DNA of 64,000 nucleotides, taken from the NCBI GenBank assembly GCA_047967505.1, contig CM106538.1; one strand, given 5' to 3'. The notes under the pieces were generated by a model that was not told the origin of the DNA, did no database searches, and saw nothing but the letters and a program-made list of their open reading frames with translations. A program made the position numbers and the translations under genes. Source of the stretch: Dipteris shenzhenensis. Lineage: Eukaryota > Polypodiophyta > Polypodiopsida > Gleicheniales. The number at the start of each line of letters is the position of its first letter. Positions within the stretch are counted from its first letter, which is position 1. This document shows, piece after piece, positions 1-11,215 of the stretch.

Positions 1-87
1 TGAGTTCTCCAAATATTTAGCAATACATTTATGTAAGCGTCTATCATTATGTGTATGAATACTCATAATATTTTGACTTTCAAATAG

Positions 88-671
88 ATTGAGCATAAAA
101 AGAGAGTTTGTCATGACAAGGATTTTAACATTGGACCTACCAAAGAAAAAAGAAAGTTCAAGGTAAGTAATTGCTTTTAATTTCACTATAACTTTTTGGG
201 ATAATTATATTTTCAAATTTATTAACTATTGTTTTTTTCAACTAAAATAGGATTTAAATTAGCTTGAAAGCTCCACTTTGCAAATTAATGAGTTGACACA
301 TCCAAACAAGGTGACACATTCTTTTCTAGAGTTTTAAAAAGCTCTATTATGCTATTCGATACATTCATTTTTCATTAAGTGTATTCGATTTGGATTGATT
401 TATATTTTAATTGTTGCAGGCAAGAGGTTGGAGTATAGTCAATCAAGAGACCATACTCATGAAATTCATTGGTGCTAAGACTATAGATGAAATGTATGGT
501 CAGCTAAAAATCATTTGGAATTCCATAAAGGGCAAGTCCAAGAGTTCACAAGAACAAGATCATCAATCCATGAGAGAGGGAGTGGTAGAGTGGCTTTTGC
601 AAGAAAGCAAAATAGCCATTAGAAATGGCGCATCAACAAATTTGAGCCTTGATGATGTGATAGTAACATAG
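88..671 (+). pseudogene. Last three exons of a CMC transposon accessory gene (fragment)
   Basis: Three exons with AG/GT borders are visible at 88-162, 251-310 and 420-671. Each has a length divisible by three and reads in phase 0. Their sizes (25, 20 and about 83 codons) and order match the last three exons of the second transposon gene at 17615-18205 (26, 21 and 90 codons). The last exon is clearly related: ETILMKFIGAKTIDEMY here against ETILLKYMGVHTIHDMY there, and VVEWLLQES against IVHWLIES. Exon 2 carries an in-frame TAG at 260-262. Function is unknown; by position it is the partner protein of a CMC-type transposase. The 5' part lies outside the window. The homology is seen directly; the pseudogene label is inferred from the stop. 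Confidence 0.65.
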
Positions 672-779
672 TTGTAACATTCAAACAATGTTTTCAGACA
701 ATCATTTGAAAATGCGAAACCAATATTTGCACGTCAAGTAATAGAAAAACTGCTTAGTTAGGCACATTGTGAATGAACG

Positions 780-1140
780 TTAATGCTCTGTCTTTCTAAC
801 AACATATATTTCTTTGATGTGGAGTTGAATTTGATTCACAGTGATATAGGAAAGTTTCTATATGGGAAATGGATAGCAAGTTGATCTAGGAAAGTTCCTG
901 GATAGAGAAAAATTACTAAATAGATAATAAGTTTCTATATGGGAAATGGACAACAAGTTGATCTATATAGATAATAAGGCGTATATAGGAAATTTGACGG
1001 AAGAGATGCTAGTTGTTTTCCTAGGTATCTATCTAGAAAGTGTTCACTTTTTCCTAGTTAAGACTTTTCCTAGTTCTTCTCATTTGGAACTAGGAAAAGT
1101 TCTTTTTTTTCCTATGTAGAGAATGGTTAGAAGTTCCTTT
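780..1140. repeat. Subterminal short-repeat array, copy 1 (right end of a transposon)
   Basis: Short degenerate motifs recur in both orientations: variants of ctatataggaaat, taggaaagtt, and their complements ttcctag and tttcctagtt. The array begins about 110 bases after the stop of the accessory-gene fragment and ends near 1136 with agttcctt. Equivalent arrays lie at 2358-2770 and 18480-18945. Dense direct and inverted short motifs just inside the ends are typical of CMC/EnSpm elements, where they bind the accessory protein. That role is inferred here. Confidence 0.6.
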
Positions 1141-1233
1141 TGATCGTTCATAATCAGTGATCATGATATTGCAGCTCTGTATACGGTGTCCGTAAAAGTT
1201 CATATCTGAATTGGATCGTACGTAGTGGTAGTC

Positions 1234-2395
1234 ATGAGAGCTCATTGGTCACCGAAGAGGACGAGAAGCTGCTGACGGCCCTGGGCGAGCCGCAAATCCA
1301 TCAAACTTGGAGCGATATAGCTAGTAAAGCGGGTAAGAGCATGCTTGCTAAATTTATCTTATAATAGCTGGTTGCTTTCGAAATGGCTTACAGTTGTGAG
1401 GCTGAGCAGGTCTACAACGATGCGGAAAGAGCTGTAGGAGACGTTGGATGAACCACTTGAGACCAGGCATAAAGCGCGGAAAATTCTCGATGGAAGAAGC
1501 GATGCTTGTATGTGAGCTGCTGTGGTTCAATATGATGAGAGTCGATCTTCGGTAAGACAATGGTACATTAATTCCACTACTGGCTGACGACAATCGTTCT
1601 TCGATCAATGAATACTTAGTCTAGATCCCTTGTTCTTGCTGAAAACAGATGGACCAAGATAGCTGCGCATCTGGGAGGGAGAACAGACAACGATGTAAAG
1701 AACATGTGGCACATTTTCATGAGGAAGAGGCAACCGACCCCAAATCAAGAACAGCCGGCCACCATAATTAGCACTGAGAAAACAGAATCAGGAACGCGTG
1801 AAACTCCAGGCGCCGCGATTGCGAAAGAAGCTGATCAGCATGGCAGCAGAGGGACGTCGAAGCCTTTCGTTTGCCATTCGAAGAGGAGGGTACGTCTGGA
1901 GATCACTTGCTGATGTCGGAGCTGCACACCCCGAATATTTCGCAGGAGGCTCAAGCAATAAACTCAGCCTGCAATCAAACTGTCTCAATGGAGTCGACGG
2001 AATGGGCGATGTGGATCGATCGAATAACCGATGGAATTACAGTAGCAAGCCGCAACGATTCATCAACGAAGCAGGAGCAGCAGATTACAGCACCGGCAAG
2101 CGAGACGTTCTGCAGCAGCAGCATCGATACTATTAATGTCTGCGCACATGACTCCAAAGAAAAGACTATTGGAAGTAGGATGGTGGCAACCACAGGCACG
2201 CATGTCGAACAATATTCTGCAGCTGAAGCAGTAAACGATAATCCGATTAACGATTCGTGGATGATGATGCAGGAAGGGAACGAAGCAATCAAGCTCCCAC
2301 CGATTCATGAAGGCTGGAATGAACTTCTGGGCTACTTTCAGCTGCAATTAATTCACAAGGGACTTTGGCCCAATCCCTATTTAGGAAATTGCTAG
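1234..2395 (+). pseudogene. R2R3-MYB transcription factor gene, damaged
   Basis: The gene has three exons with the intron layout usual for plant R2R3-MYBs. Exon 1 (ATG at 1234, to 1332) encodes the start of R2, with EEDEKLL and TWSDIASKAG. Exon 2 (1410-1551) encodes [20 protein letters not shown] followed by KRGKFSMEE. Exon 3 (from 1649) encodes [18 protein letters not shown] of R3. Introns are 1333-1409 and 1552-1648, both GT-AG, with phases 1 and 2 that join correctly. Two one-base lesions are likely: a missing base at about 1253 (WSP then EED falls out of frame) and a shift near 1870 before a C-terminal reading that runs to 2395 (for example NDSWMMMQEG). Product would be a nuclear DNA-binding regulator; subgroup not recognised. 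The gene is GC-richer than its surroundings and has transposon subterminal arrays on both sides. Confidence 0.75.
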
Positions 2396-2770
2396 GTAAC
2401 TAGGAAATTTCATCATATTTCCTAGATAGGAAGAGGGATTTTATACTCTCTATCTAGGAAATTCTATTTCCTATATAGACCAGGTAGTGCTTTCTAGGGA
2501 ATTTGACTTTAATATGGAGAATCAATGTTATCTATATAGGAAATGAGGTGTTCTGTATATAGGAAATTATATTTCCTATATAGAACTCTAGGAAATGTCA
2601 CTTTCTATATGGTGAATGAAGTGGATTTTAAGTTTCCTATATAGGAAATGACGTCTTCTCTAATGTGAGTTTTTACTTGGAGAATCAAAGTATCCTATAT
2701 AGGTAATTAGCAAGAATGTATCTTTTCTATGTGGTGATTTCAATTACCTGCATAGAAATGAGTTGTTTAA
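2358..2770. repeat. Subterminal short-repeat array, copy 2
   Basis: The array has many copies of cctatataggaaat-like words in both orientations, for example near 2415, 2450, 2530, 2560, 2640 and 2695. It overlaps the 3' end of the damaged MYB reading frame, which ends at 2395 inside the first repeats. The left border aagggactttgg is close to the reverse complement of the agttcctt that closes the arrays at 1136 and 18945, so 2358 may be a transposon terminus. That terminus is inferred. Confidence 0.55.
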
Positions 2771-3336
2771 TATGCAAGAAAGAATATTGGATTATCCATG
2801 TAGAAAAAAGTTTTAATATTAAAAACGAGCATATATATAACAAGCTTGTTTAATTGTAATTTTAATAAGATACTCTACAGGCTAATTATAAATTTTCTAA
2901 TTTTAAAACTCTCCTATTATCCAAAAATTTCAAATGAATGTGAAATGAAGTTTTATCTATTCTAAGTGCAATATATAATATTATATCTATTTGTAAGTGC
3001 AAGATACAATATTGTCAATGTAAATTGTCAAATGTGTAAATAATAAAAAAATGGTATGTAATATCAAATTGATGTTTCAAATACAAGTGTCGATTAAAAG
3101 TAAATGCACAATGTGGAACTGATATTCAGACGAAAGTCTCAATTGTCTAAGGTTTTCAAAGAAAAAGGTTGCCAATAAAGGGCAAATAATTCCTTAAGCC
3201 ATGATAAAGCACAATGTGTCATGTTAAATGAAATGTTTTGGTATAAAAATTAGTTATCTAATGTTAATCTGAATGATACTCATAATAAATTCTCTTGAGT
3301 ATCAGATAAATATATTTTTCCAATAGATTTATTAAG
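2771..3336. other. AT-rich stretch without a recognisable gene
   Basis: The sequence is AT-rich with short poly-A and poly-T runs. I see no conserved reading frame, splice structure or clear repeat here. It may be the inside of the element whose subterminal array ends near 2770, but nothing in the sequence proves that. Confidence 0.4.
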
Positions 3337-3545
3337 TTGATTAAATTAATTGTGAATGAGATGTTGATATCCTCTAGTGCACAAATTTTCAATTGGGTCT
3401 CCACCCATCCCTATGTGGTACTAGGGAGTAGAGGCTCCTTGAAAAGATGGAGAAGCGATTCAACAGCCATCGAGTATGCGAAACCAATGAGTGTGGTGTG
3501 TGGTGAGGATGGAAGTACCTCGAAAGAGTTGGAGAGCAGTGCCAC

Positions 3546-5090
3546 ATGGTTGCTCGACGTGCCATGGAAGTTGCTACCAAAGGGTGGTACGAAGCAGGTC
3601 AGAAGCATGTTGCACATTGTGAGTTTCAAGTTGAAGACATTAGTGAGCAGTTGGCAAGAGGAAGTGCATACTTCTTCTTTAGAGGCAGACTACCAAATTT
3701 GGAGGAGCTCCAACAGTTCTTGGTTTTTGAATGTGATATTCCATCCTTGGCCTATATGGCAAAATTAATTGGTAAAGGCTTTTTTATTGTGCGATTTGTT
3801 CCAAGATCTCTTTGCAACAATACTTTGGGTAGGTCCTTCATGTTTGCTGGTGGTTCTGTGCTTATTATTCCTTGGAGTGTGACTTCTTTGTGGATGAATT
3901 TCTATACCACAACTGTCCAGTGTGGATGGATTTTGTGAATCTCCCACCTTGGTTGGGTGAGTCCATCGATAAGATTGCTACAACATTGGCGAAAGTGCTG
4001 CTTATTCCTTGGACTACATGTTCTCCTTTTGGTCATAAGAGGGCCTAGATCCTATGGGATCGTGCCCAGCCAGTTTTGTATTTTATTTAGGTTAAACACC
4101 CAAGTAGGCTTTTGTTTTCTCAACAAGTAAAATTTGTGCCATTCTCAGATCCTGCTTCATTTGTAAGTAGACAAGTCATTTCACCAAGGAGTGTCTGGAG
4201 AGGCCAACTAGCATGGCCCTCGCGCGAGCGGACAAGGTCTCTTCACCATCGGATTCATGCAAGAGGGTGCACCAATCCAATTGGCTTCTAATCATAGGCT
4301 TGGTTTTGAATTCTTTGCTAATTGTCCACATCGAGGTAAGGGGGGCACGACAACCTTGTTGCAGAGTAGCCTCAGCCCCAAGGAATCTACAGAGATAACA
4401 AAGGCTCAATTGTTGCAGTTGTTGCATGTAGGATGGCTTTGTGCTTAGGGTTGCTTCAGTGTATGGACCAAATTCTATGCAAGATAGGATCAATTGTTGG
4501 GAACGCTTGGAGGATTGCATGGTACTTGATTCACTGGATAGTCGAGCGGGATTGGAACTTCACAACCAATGAGCTAGATCAGTCTCACCCAACTTTGTCT
4601 ATCTCAAGTAAAAAAAGGGATGCATGGGAGCAGTTGGTGGAGTAAAGGCTTAGTGGATTGTGCCCAGCTAGATCCTGTGAATCCGAAGGAATTATTGTGG
4701 TCCAACCACAGAAAGGTGAAGAGTACAGGGCTACTAGACTGTATCAATTCTACACTTAGGAAGAGGGGTGGTGGCTAAGAGGCCCCATGCATGGTGAAAC
4801 TATTCTTAACTCGGGTCTATCTAATCATGTGCTAGGGGTCTAGACATTTGGTACCCTGCTAGTGGCAGGGAGATACTTGGATATCCCCTACACCAGTAAG
4901 AAGAGACTTTTAGAATCCCAAAGATTTTATAGAGAGATTAGGGAGTTATGGGTTGAGCATGGATCCGCCTTTTCTGACCTATGTAAGGAATGGGACGCCA
5001 CCTCTGGTAATGATGTCAATGGGACCCCTTGCCTTGTGAATGGGTTCATGGGTTTTAGACAAGCTATGGTCAAGAAGGTGGGATGAGATG
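3546..5090 (+). mobile_element. LINE relic: ORF1 (DUF4283-like), zinc knuckle, endonuclease pieces
   Basis: The frame from 3546 reads like the DUF4283 domain of plant LINE ORF1 proteins: a Gly-rich start, then GKGFFIVRF, then after a frame change LPPWLGESIDKIA (about 3938-3975). A CCHC zinc-knuckle pattern C-x2-C-x4-H-x4-C is at 4153-4194, interrupted by TAG and with Ser in place of the usual Gly before His. At 4447-4473 RVASVYGPN followed by RINCWERL matches the exonuclease-endonuclease-phosphatase domain of LINE ORF2. The frame 4862-5086 (SKKRLLESQRFYREIREL) could be the linker before the RT, but no RT motif follows. Stops and frame changes are frequent, so this is a dead copy. Boundaries are uncertain. 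Confidence 0.6.
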
Positions 5091-5439
5091 GAGCTAAGAT
5101 GAACATTGGCTAGTCCAAAATATCATAGAGCGTATTAGTGTCTATGTTAAGGACACTCCTCTTGCATAGTTACTTATGATCCTCTCTTCCATAGTAAAGA
5201 TGAATGATCCTCTCCCATGCATAAATATTATGATCGCCCTCCTAAGAGGGCCATATACAATTTTGTATCCTATATTATTATAGGGTTTAAACATCAAATC
5301 GGACTCCACATAACATTTTGTAAAGAGGTCAAGTTTAACAACTAAGATGTAAAGGAGAATTTCTCTTAATTGGAAATCTTATAATAATAAAACTGAGTTT
5401 TATTAGAAGGAGGAAATTATGGAGACTGGGCCAATTGAA

Positions 5440-6700
5440 AAAGGGCTTATAGCCTATCGGGGCTATGCTACTAAATAGCGTGGGGGTGGGGGGGGGGGAC
5501 TCAAGACAACCTAAAGTAGAACATTGCAGCCATCAACCGGAGTTTGCCACCTAGACGTTCGAAATGCTGCATGAGCTTTTCAACCATCACTAGGCAATTC
5601 ACCAAACCCATTGTGTAGGCAATTACCATTAAGAACACAAGAGGTCCTAAGACAAGAGGGGGGAGGGGGAAAGGGGGGGTTAGGTTTGTCGGTTGGGGGT
5701 TGGTTTGGGGGAGAGGTTTGGGTTTGGTTTGATGCTTGTGGGGGGAAACGCCAGCTCTTGCGCCAATAGCTGCTTGTCGATGCCATTTCATAATTACAAA
5801 CTTCACATTGATGTAGACATATCTCGGTCGGATCACATACATTTTATTGCAACCTGCACAGACATACCCGACGAACCCAACAAGCCCTCTTCGCATTTGA
5901 GAGTACATCCTACAAAGTTTCGTTTTTGTTGATGCAGCTTTTTGCATTCGAGAGTACATCCTTGGATATTGTGTATATGCACTCAGACCATGGTTCATCA
6001 GTCTGTATGAGACCCCTAGCATAGTGCATATTGTGTATATGCACTCAGACCATGGTTCATCAGTCTGTATGAGACCCAAAGCCAAAGTTGTTGCAAGGAG
6101 TATAGTGGCATGTTGCGTTTTGCACAATAGTCTACTCGTAGTTGGGGATGTGCCATAACATGAAGATTGCTTTGACGGACCACATGATGAGGATGTATGC
6201 AAGGAAGCTAGGATTTATGAACTTATCAAATGATTCCACATTCTGGTAGGTCTATGCACAGGAAATTTGGGTGTATGGAAATCACATGAAGGTAAGTATT
6301 GCATGAACTTATCAAATGATCCCAAATTTTGGTGGTCTATGCAAGCTACATCTGGGTGTATGGTTCGATGACCTAAAGGTAAGTCCTGCATGAACTTATC
6401 GAATGATTCCACTATGGTGGATGCATGTAAGGAAGATGGGGTACATGATCTTAGTAAATGATCCCACTATTTGGTGTGTGGAAGTCATACCATTAGACTT
6501 ACATGATCCAACTTGAAGGGACTATGCAAGGGTCTATTTTGGTGTGTGGAAGGCATACCATCATACAAACCTTTTGTTTGGTGTATGCAAGGGACTTATC
6601 AAATGAACATTGAACCCATACATGAACTTATCAAATGATCCCACAATATGCCTCTAGCCAACAATATACCCGCTAGATCAAAACAATGTAGCGGGACTTC
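5440..6700. repeat. G-rich tract and tandem repeats without a gene
   Basis: G-rich runs occur at 5483-5500 and 5655-5745. A direct duplication of about 48 bases, starting attgtgtatatgcactcag, lies at 5968-6015 and 6030-6077. From about 6207 to 6640 a degenerate unit of roughly 90 bases recurs around the core catgaacttatcaaatgat with tggtgtgtgg-like words between. Reading frames on either strand across this stretch have no family features and follow the repeat composition. Confidence 0.55.
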
Positions 6701-9529
6701 CATTAGATAGCAAGTGAGTAGATCCAAATCCTTGAACTTTTACAAGATACTTGGGCAAGGTGCAAAGGCTCTTAGCGACCAAGGTTGATAAGCTTTGGTT
6801 GATCGAGGTTGAAAGGAAAACTCCACCAAATACCAAATGGAAGTTGAAGCTCAAATCTCATTTCCACAAACAAACCTTGATACTTAACACCACAAGGATG
6901 CCACCAACATCACCTTGTAGAGCCCCTTTCAAGGGTAGTTAATATCGACTATGGCAAGGAGCACAAAAGCAAAGTAGCAGCACTCGCATGCCAGATTATC
7001 TGTTGTTAGTCACCAAATCCAAAAACGGCATACACATAGCTTGAAAATTTTGGTTAAAATTTTGTATGAAGGTTGTAGATTTTGTATGGTTTGGAATATG
7101 ATGTAAACCGGTGGTTTTGCAATACAAATAATATAAAAGGCAGCGGATTTATATATATATTTGCAATGTCATACTGGAATTTTTAATGGGTTAATGTAAA
7201 GTCTAAGATTATGAGGTGTAAGTGCTATGGTGAATTGAAAGTGTTAACCTTAATTAAGTTAAAAAGGTTAATATTAAGGTTAATTAGGTTAATATTAATG
7301 TGAATTAAGTGCTTCAGGTTATGTTAATTGAGTCATCGTAGGAAGAATGACTAATTAATTAATAGAGTTTAGACTGGGAAGCCAATCCGAGAGAGAAAGA
7401 GAGAGAGTCCAATCCGAGAGCCTTTTGTGACAGTTGTTCATCTGCTCTTTTTGTTTAGGGAGAGAGAGAGAGGCTTTTCGCTTTCAAAGACTGCGACTTC
7501 TGTTATGTGTGAGAGAGAGAAGGATTTCTTCTCACTCACAGTTTCTCAAGGACTCCTAAGCTCAAGAATACTCAAAATTTGATGGGCACACAAGTAAGCT
7601 CAAGGGCACATACGGATCTTGTAGGTTGTTTTAGTTCTCTTTGCACTTAATGGATGTCAGAAGTTCTTTAGTACTTGTTGAACTAGCACCCTTTAGTCAT
7701 GCTACTTTGCCCTTGTTTGGGGTGCCTCTTATTTCCATCTCCTTTTGCATCTTTTGCATTTATAATCTATAAAGCTTAAATTATACTTTTTTGCATCTTT
7801 ATGTTTGCATCTCTCATCTATATAAAGCTTAAATTATATCTTTTGCATCTCTCATCTATAAAGCTTAAATTATACTTTTTTGCATCTTTATGTTTCATAT
7901 GAACTGGAAGTGGTTCTTGGTTAGCCACCTCGTTGTTTTAGTAATTGTAAGCGCAATTCTGTGGATGATGATGCATGGCAAAGTATTGATAGTCCTTGAA
8001 AACCATTTCATACCTCAGATTTCAAAGGACAAAAATGTCTCTAAAGGGCAAAATGCCACTTCATACCTCTGATTTCGAAAGACATAAGTGCCTATGGAGG
8101 GAAAATTTGGCTTGGCTAAGTGATATATTGGTAGATGAAATAGTGATTCTAGTAATGCTCCCAAAGATTTTGTCAAGCTTGCATTCGAGCACACATTCAA
8201 TAAGATCCTCACTATGGGGATATCTTTGAGTAACTCAAGTGTCATGTTGTCAAAATCATATTTAACATAGGCCATTCGACTTAGATAAGAATAGAAGTTA
8301 AGAAGCATGGAAGGTGCAAGCATGGAGCATGGAAGGTGCAAGGCCCAAAATTTTGAGAGGGGAGAGGGCCCAAAAATTTGAGAGGGAAGAGGAAAGAGGG
8401 AAGCGGGAAAATAGGGGAAAAGAGATTTCCCCCAAACCTATCTCTGACTCCCAAATGGCTCATTCTACATGGTATCCTCCTGCTCACCACTCACAACCGT
8501 AATAGCTAACCCCTACCTACTCACGACTCGAGGTTCCCATATCCCTTACCTCTTCATTCCCTGTACCTTCCTGAGCCGTCTCATCTCGCATCAATTGCAA
8601 GGTCCTCGATCAAAGCTGAAGTGAATCTGCGCGCAGTTTCGGAGTGATCATCGATCACTACTTAAGGTCCTCAATCAATCGACAAATTTAAAGCAGTAAT
8701 GCAATCTAGCGATTTGTAGTTGTCTCGTGGACTTCAGAAATCTGTACTGCGCCTGCATCCACCTTCATTCTCTCCTCGAATCTATGCATACCCTAGTCTT
8801 GCATATGCTCAGCCTATTATACGGTACTGTCTAGTCTCCTCGCTGCATCTATGCACCTCCTGAGTCCTACGCCATATATATTAATTTGCTGCTATACGAC
8901 GTCGACTGCTCGAGATACAGTACACTCAATTGGAGGCTTAATTAATTTGAAGGTAAGAAGTTATATATATCTAGACTAATTGCATTCGGCGTACGTCGGC
9001 AGAGCTAGTCGTTTAATTTTTCATCCACTAAGGCTAGTATACCGCATCGTCGACGTACTTACTATATTTGCTTCGATCTGCACGGCGCCCCAGTAGCTCT
9101 AATTTTAATTTCTGGCTAGTAGCTGCTACACTAGCTATAGCTTACACTGCGCCCAGCTAACTAGTACACCGCGCTAAGGGGCCAGCTCCGATCCGTTCGC
9201 CCTGTAACTGCAGCAGGCTGCAATAAAAGGTTGATATATCTGTACATGTGTATACTAGCTACTGCGCACCATTCGAAGCAGCTCGCGGCCGGGGCGTACG
9301 TTCGTATACAATCTCAAGTCAACTCCCAACAGGTCGATTGTGACACACCTTGGGCAGCAATTTCCAGGTTAGTATATAGTAATTCGATCCATTTACCAAG
9401 GAATTTTCCAGCATTAACCCCCATTTTAATTTCTATCCTAAAGTAATCCTATCTCTTAATATATATGCCTCCCATGCCACAAATCCTGTCAAAGATATCC
9501 TGTCAAAGATGTTGCCATAAATTTGTATA
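6701..9529. other. Non-coding stretch with minor tandem repeats; possible leader exon at its right end
   Basis: No convincing gene was found. Visible structure: GA-rich runs at 7390-7520; three tandem copies of a unit containing ctataaagcttaaattata at 7760-7890; a pair of units of about 60 bases around catttcatacctcagatttc at 8006-8100; and short duplications of gcatggaaggtgcaag at 8307-8340. From about 8540 to 9370 the composition becomes less AT-rich. A good splice donor (ccag then gttagt) occurs at 9373-9381. It could pair with the acceptor just before the transposase ATG at 11216, which would make this the transposon leader exon. That pairing is inferred. Confidence 0.35.
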
Positions 9530-10900
9530 TGCCTACTCATGTTTTGCCTATGTGTATGCTTCTATATTTCTATAATATGCTTGTACTTTTTTATTCTTCT
9601 ATATTTATATAATTCTATATGCTTCTATATCTTTGCTTTATGTTTCTATATTTCTATAGGCTTCTATATCTTTATGTTTCTATTTAATGAATGCCATTGT
9701 GTGCCTTATTTTATGCTTGATGTTTATGCCTTATGCTTCTATGCTTTATGTTTCTATATGTGCTAGTCTATGCTTGCTTATGTCTCTACATGCTTTATGT
9801 GAATGCAAGTATATGCTTTATTTGAATGCCTATTAAGTTTATGCTTTATGTGAATGCCTATTTGCCTATGCTTCTTTAGTCTATGCTTCTATTGCTATTT
9901 AATGAATGCTTTATGTGAATGTCTATGTCTATGCATCTATGTTTATGTATGCCTATTTTATGCTTTATGCTTTATGGATCTTGTTTATGGATGCCTTCTT
10001 TATGCTTAATGCCTCTGATTTAAGTTTATATATGTCTATGCATCTATGTTCATGTATGCCTGTGTTGATGCTTCTATATGTCTATATGCCAATATGAATG
10101 CTTATATGCCTATGCTTGTTTGGAAATTATGCTTATGTGTAGGCATGCCTATGCTTCTATGCCTATCATGCTAAAGTAAACCTTTGCAATTACATGCATG
10201 CCTTTACTTTTCCTTAATTTAGTACCTATGTGAATGCCTATGCCTATTTGCCTATTTGCCTATGCCTATGCCTATGCCTATGTGAATGCCTATGCCTATT
10301 TGCCTATTTGCCTATGCCTATGCCTATTTGCCTATGCATATTTGCTTTATGCCTATTCTTTAAGTTTATGTATGCCTATGTCTATGCTTCTATATGTCTA
10401 TATGCTTATGTGAATGCCTACTTTATGCTTTATGCCTATTTGCCTATGCTTCTATATGTCTATATGCTTTATGTGAATGCCTATTTGCCTATGCTTCTAT
10501 TTGCTTTATGCTTTATGTGAATGCCATTGCCCATGCTTGCCTATGTTTCTATATGTGCTAGTCTACGCTTGCTTATGTCTCTACATGCTTTATGTGAATG
10601 CCTATTTGCCTATGCTTGCCTATGTTTCTATACGTGCTAGTCTATGCTTGCCTATTTGCCTATGTTTCTATACGTGCTAGCCTATGCTTGCCTATTTGCC
10701 TATGCTTCTATTTGCTTTATGCTTTATGTGAATTCCATTGCCTATGCATGTCTATGTTTCTATGCCAATGTGAATGCTTATATGCCTATGCTTGTCTGGA
10801 AATTATGCTTATGTGTAGGCATGCCTATGCTTCTATGCCTATCATGCTAAAGTAAACCTTTGCAATTACATGTGTGCCTTTATTTTTCCTTAATTTTAAA
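9530..10900 (+). repeat. Minisatellite of tgcctatgcttctatatg-type units, probably inside a leader intron
   Basis: About 1.4 kb consists of shuffled short words: tgcctatg, cttctatatg, tttatgtgaatgcc, tatttgcc. On top of this lies a higher-order duplication: the segment at about 10087-10225, containing ggaaattatgcttatgtgtag, recurs at about 10762-10900 with few differences (period about 675). Long open frames here encode only Tyr/Cys/Leu/Met-rich repetition and are composition artefacts. The block sits between a possible donor near 9377 and the acceptor at 11213-11215. Confidence 0.75.
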
Positions 10901-11215
10901 GTAATTTTAAAATAGCCATGTATGCTAAGATTAGAAGAGTAGATTGGAACAAATTTAGTTTTAAAATGTATATAAATATAAAGCTCGTGTTTAATTCTAC
11001 GATTGTTACAATGCTTTTGTTTTTAAATGTATATTATAAAGCTCATGTTTAAAATCTTTATGCTTTTATTTATGCTTCTATGTGTTTTTATTTTAAGTGT
11101 GTTTATACATGTTTATAAATGCCATGTCTCTATGCTTGTGATGGACTTTGTTGAGCTTATGCAAGTGTTTCTTCTCTAGGGTGTTTTATTTATGATTTCA
11201 TGTGCCTTATTCCAG

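Noticed and set aside
5501-6202. Minus-strand frame of 233 residues
   Set aside because: It spans a G-rich tract and a tandem duplication, with Pro-rich and repeated peptide and no family features.
9539-10855. Several open frames rich in Tyr, Cys, Leu and Met
   Set aside because: They follow the period of the minisatellite, occur in more than one frame and have no domain pattern.
9530-10900. CRISPR-like array of short repeats
   Set aside because: Repeats have no constant length or unique spacers, and the genome is a plant nuclear one.
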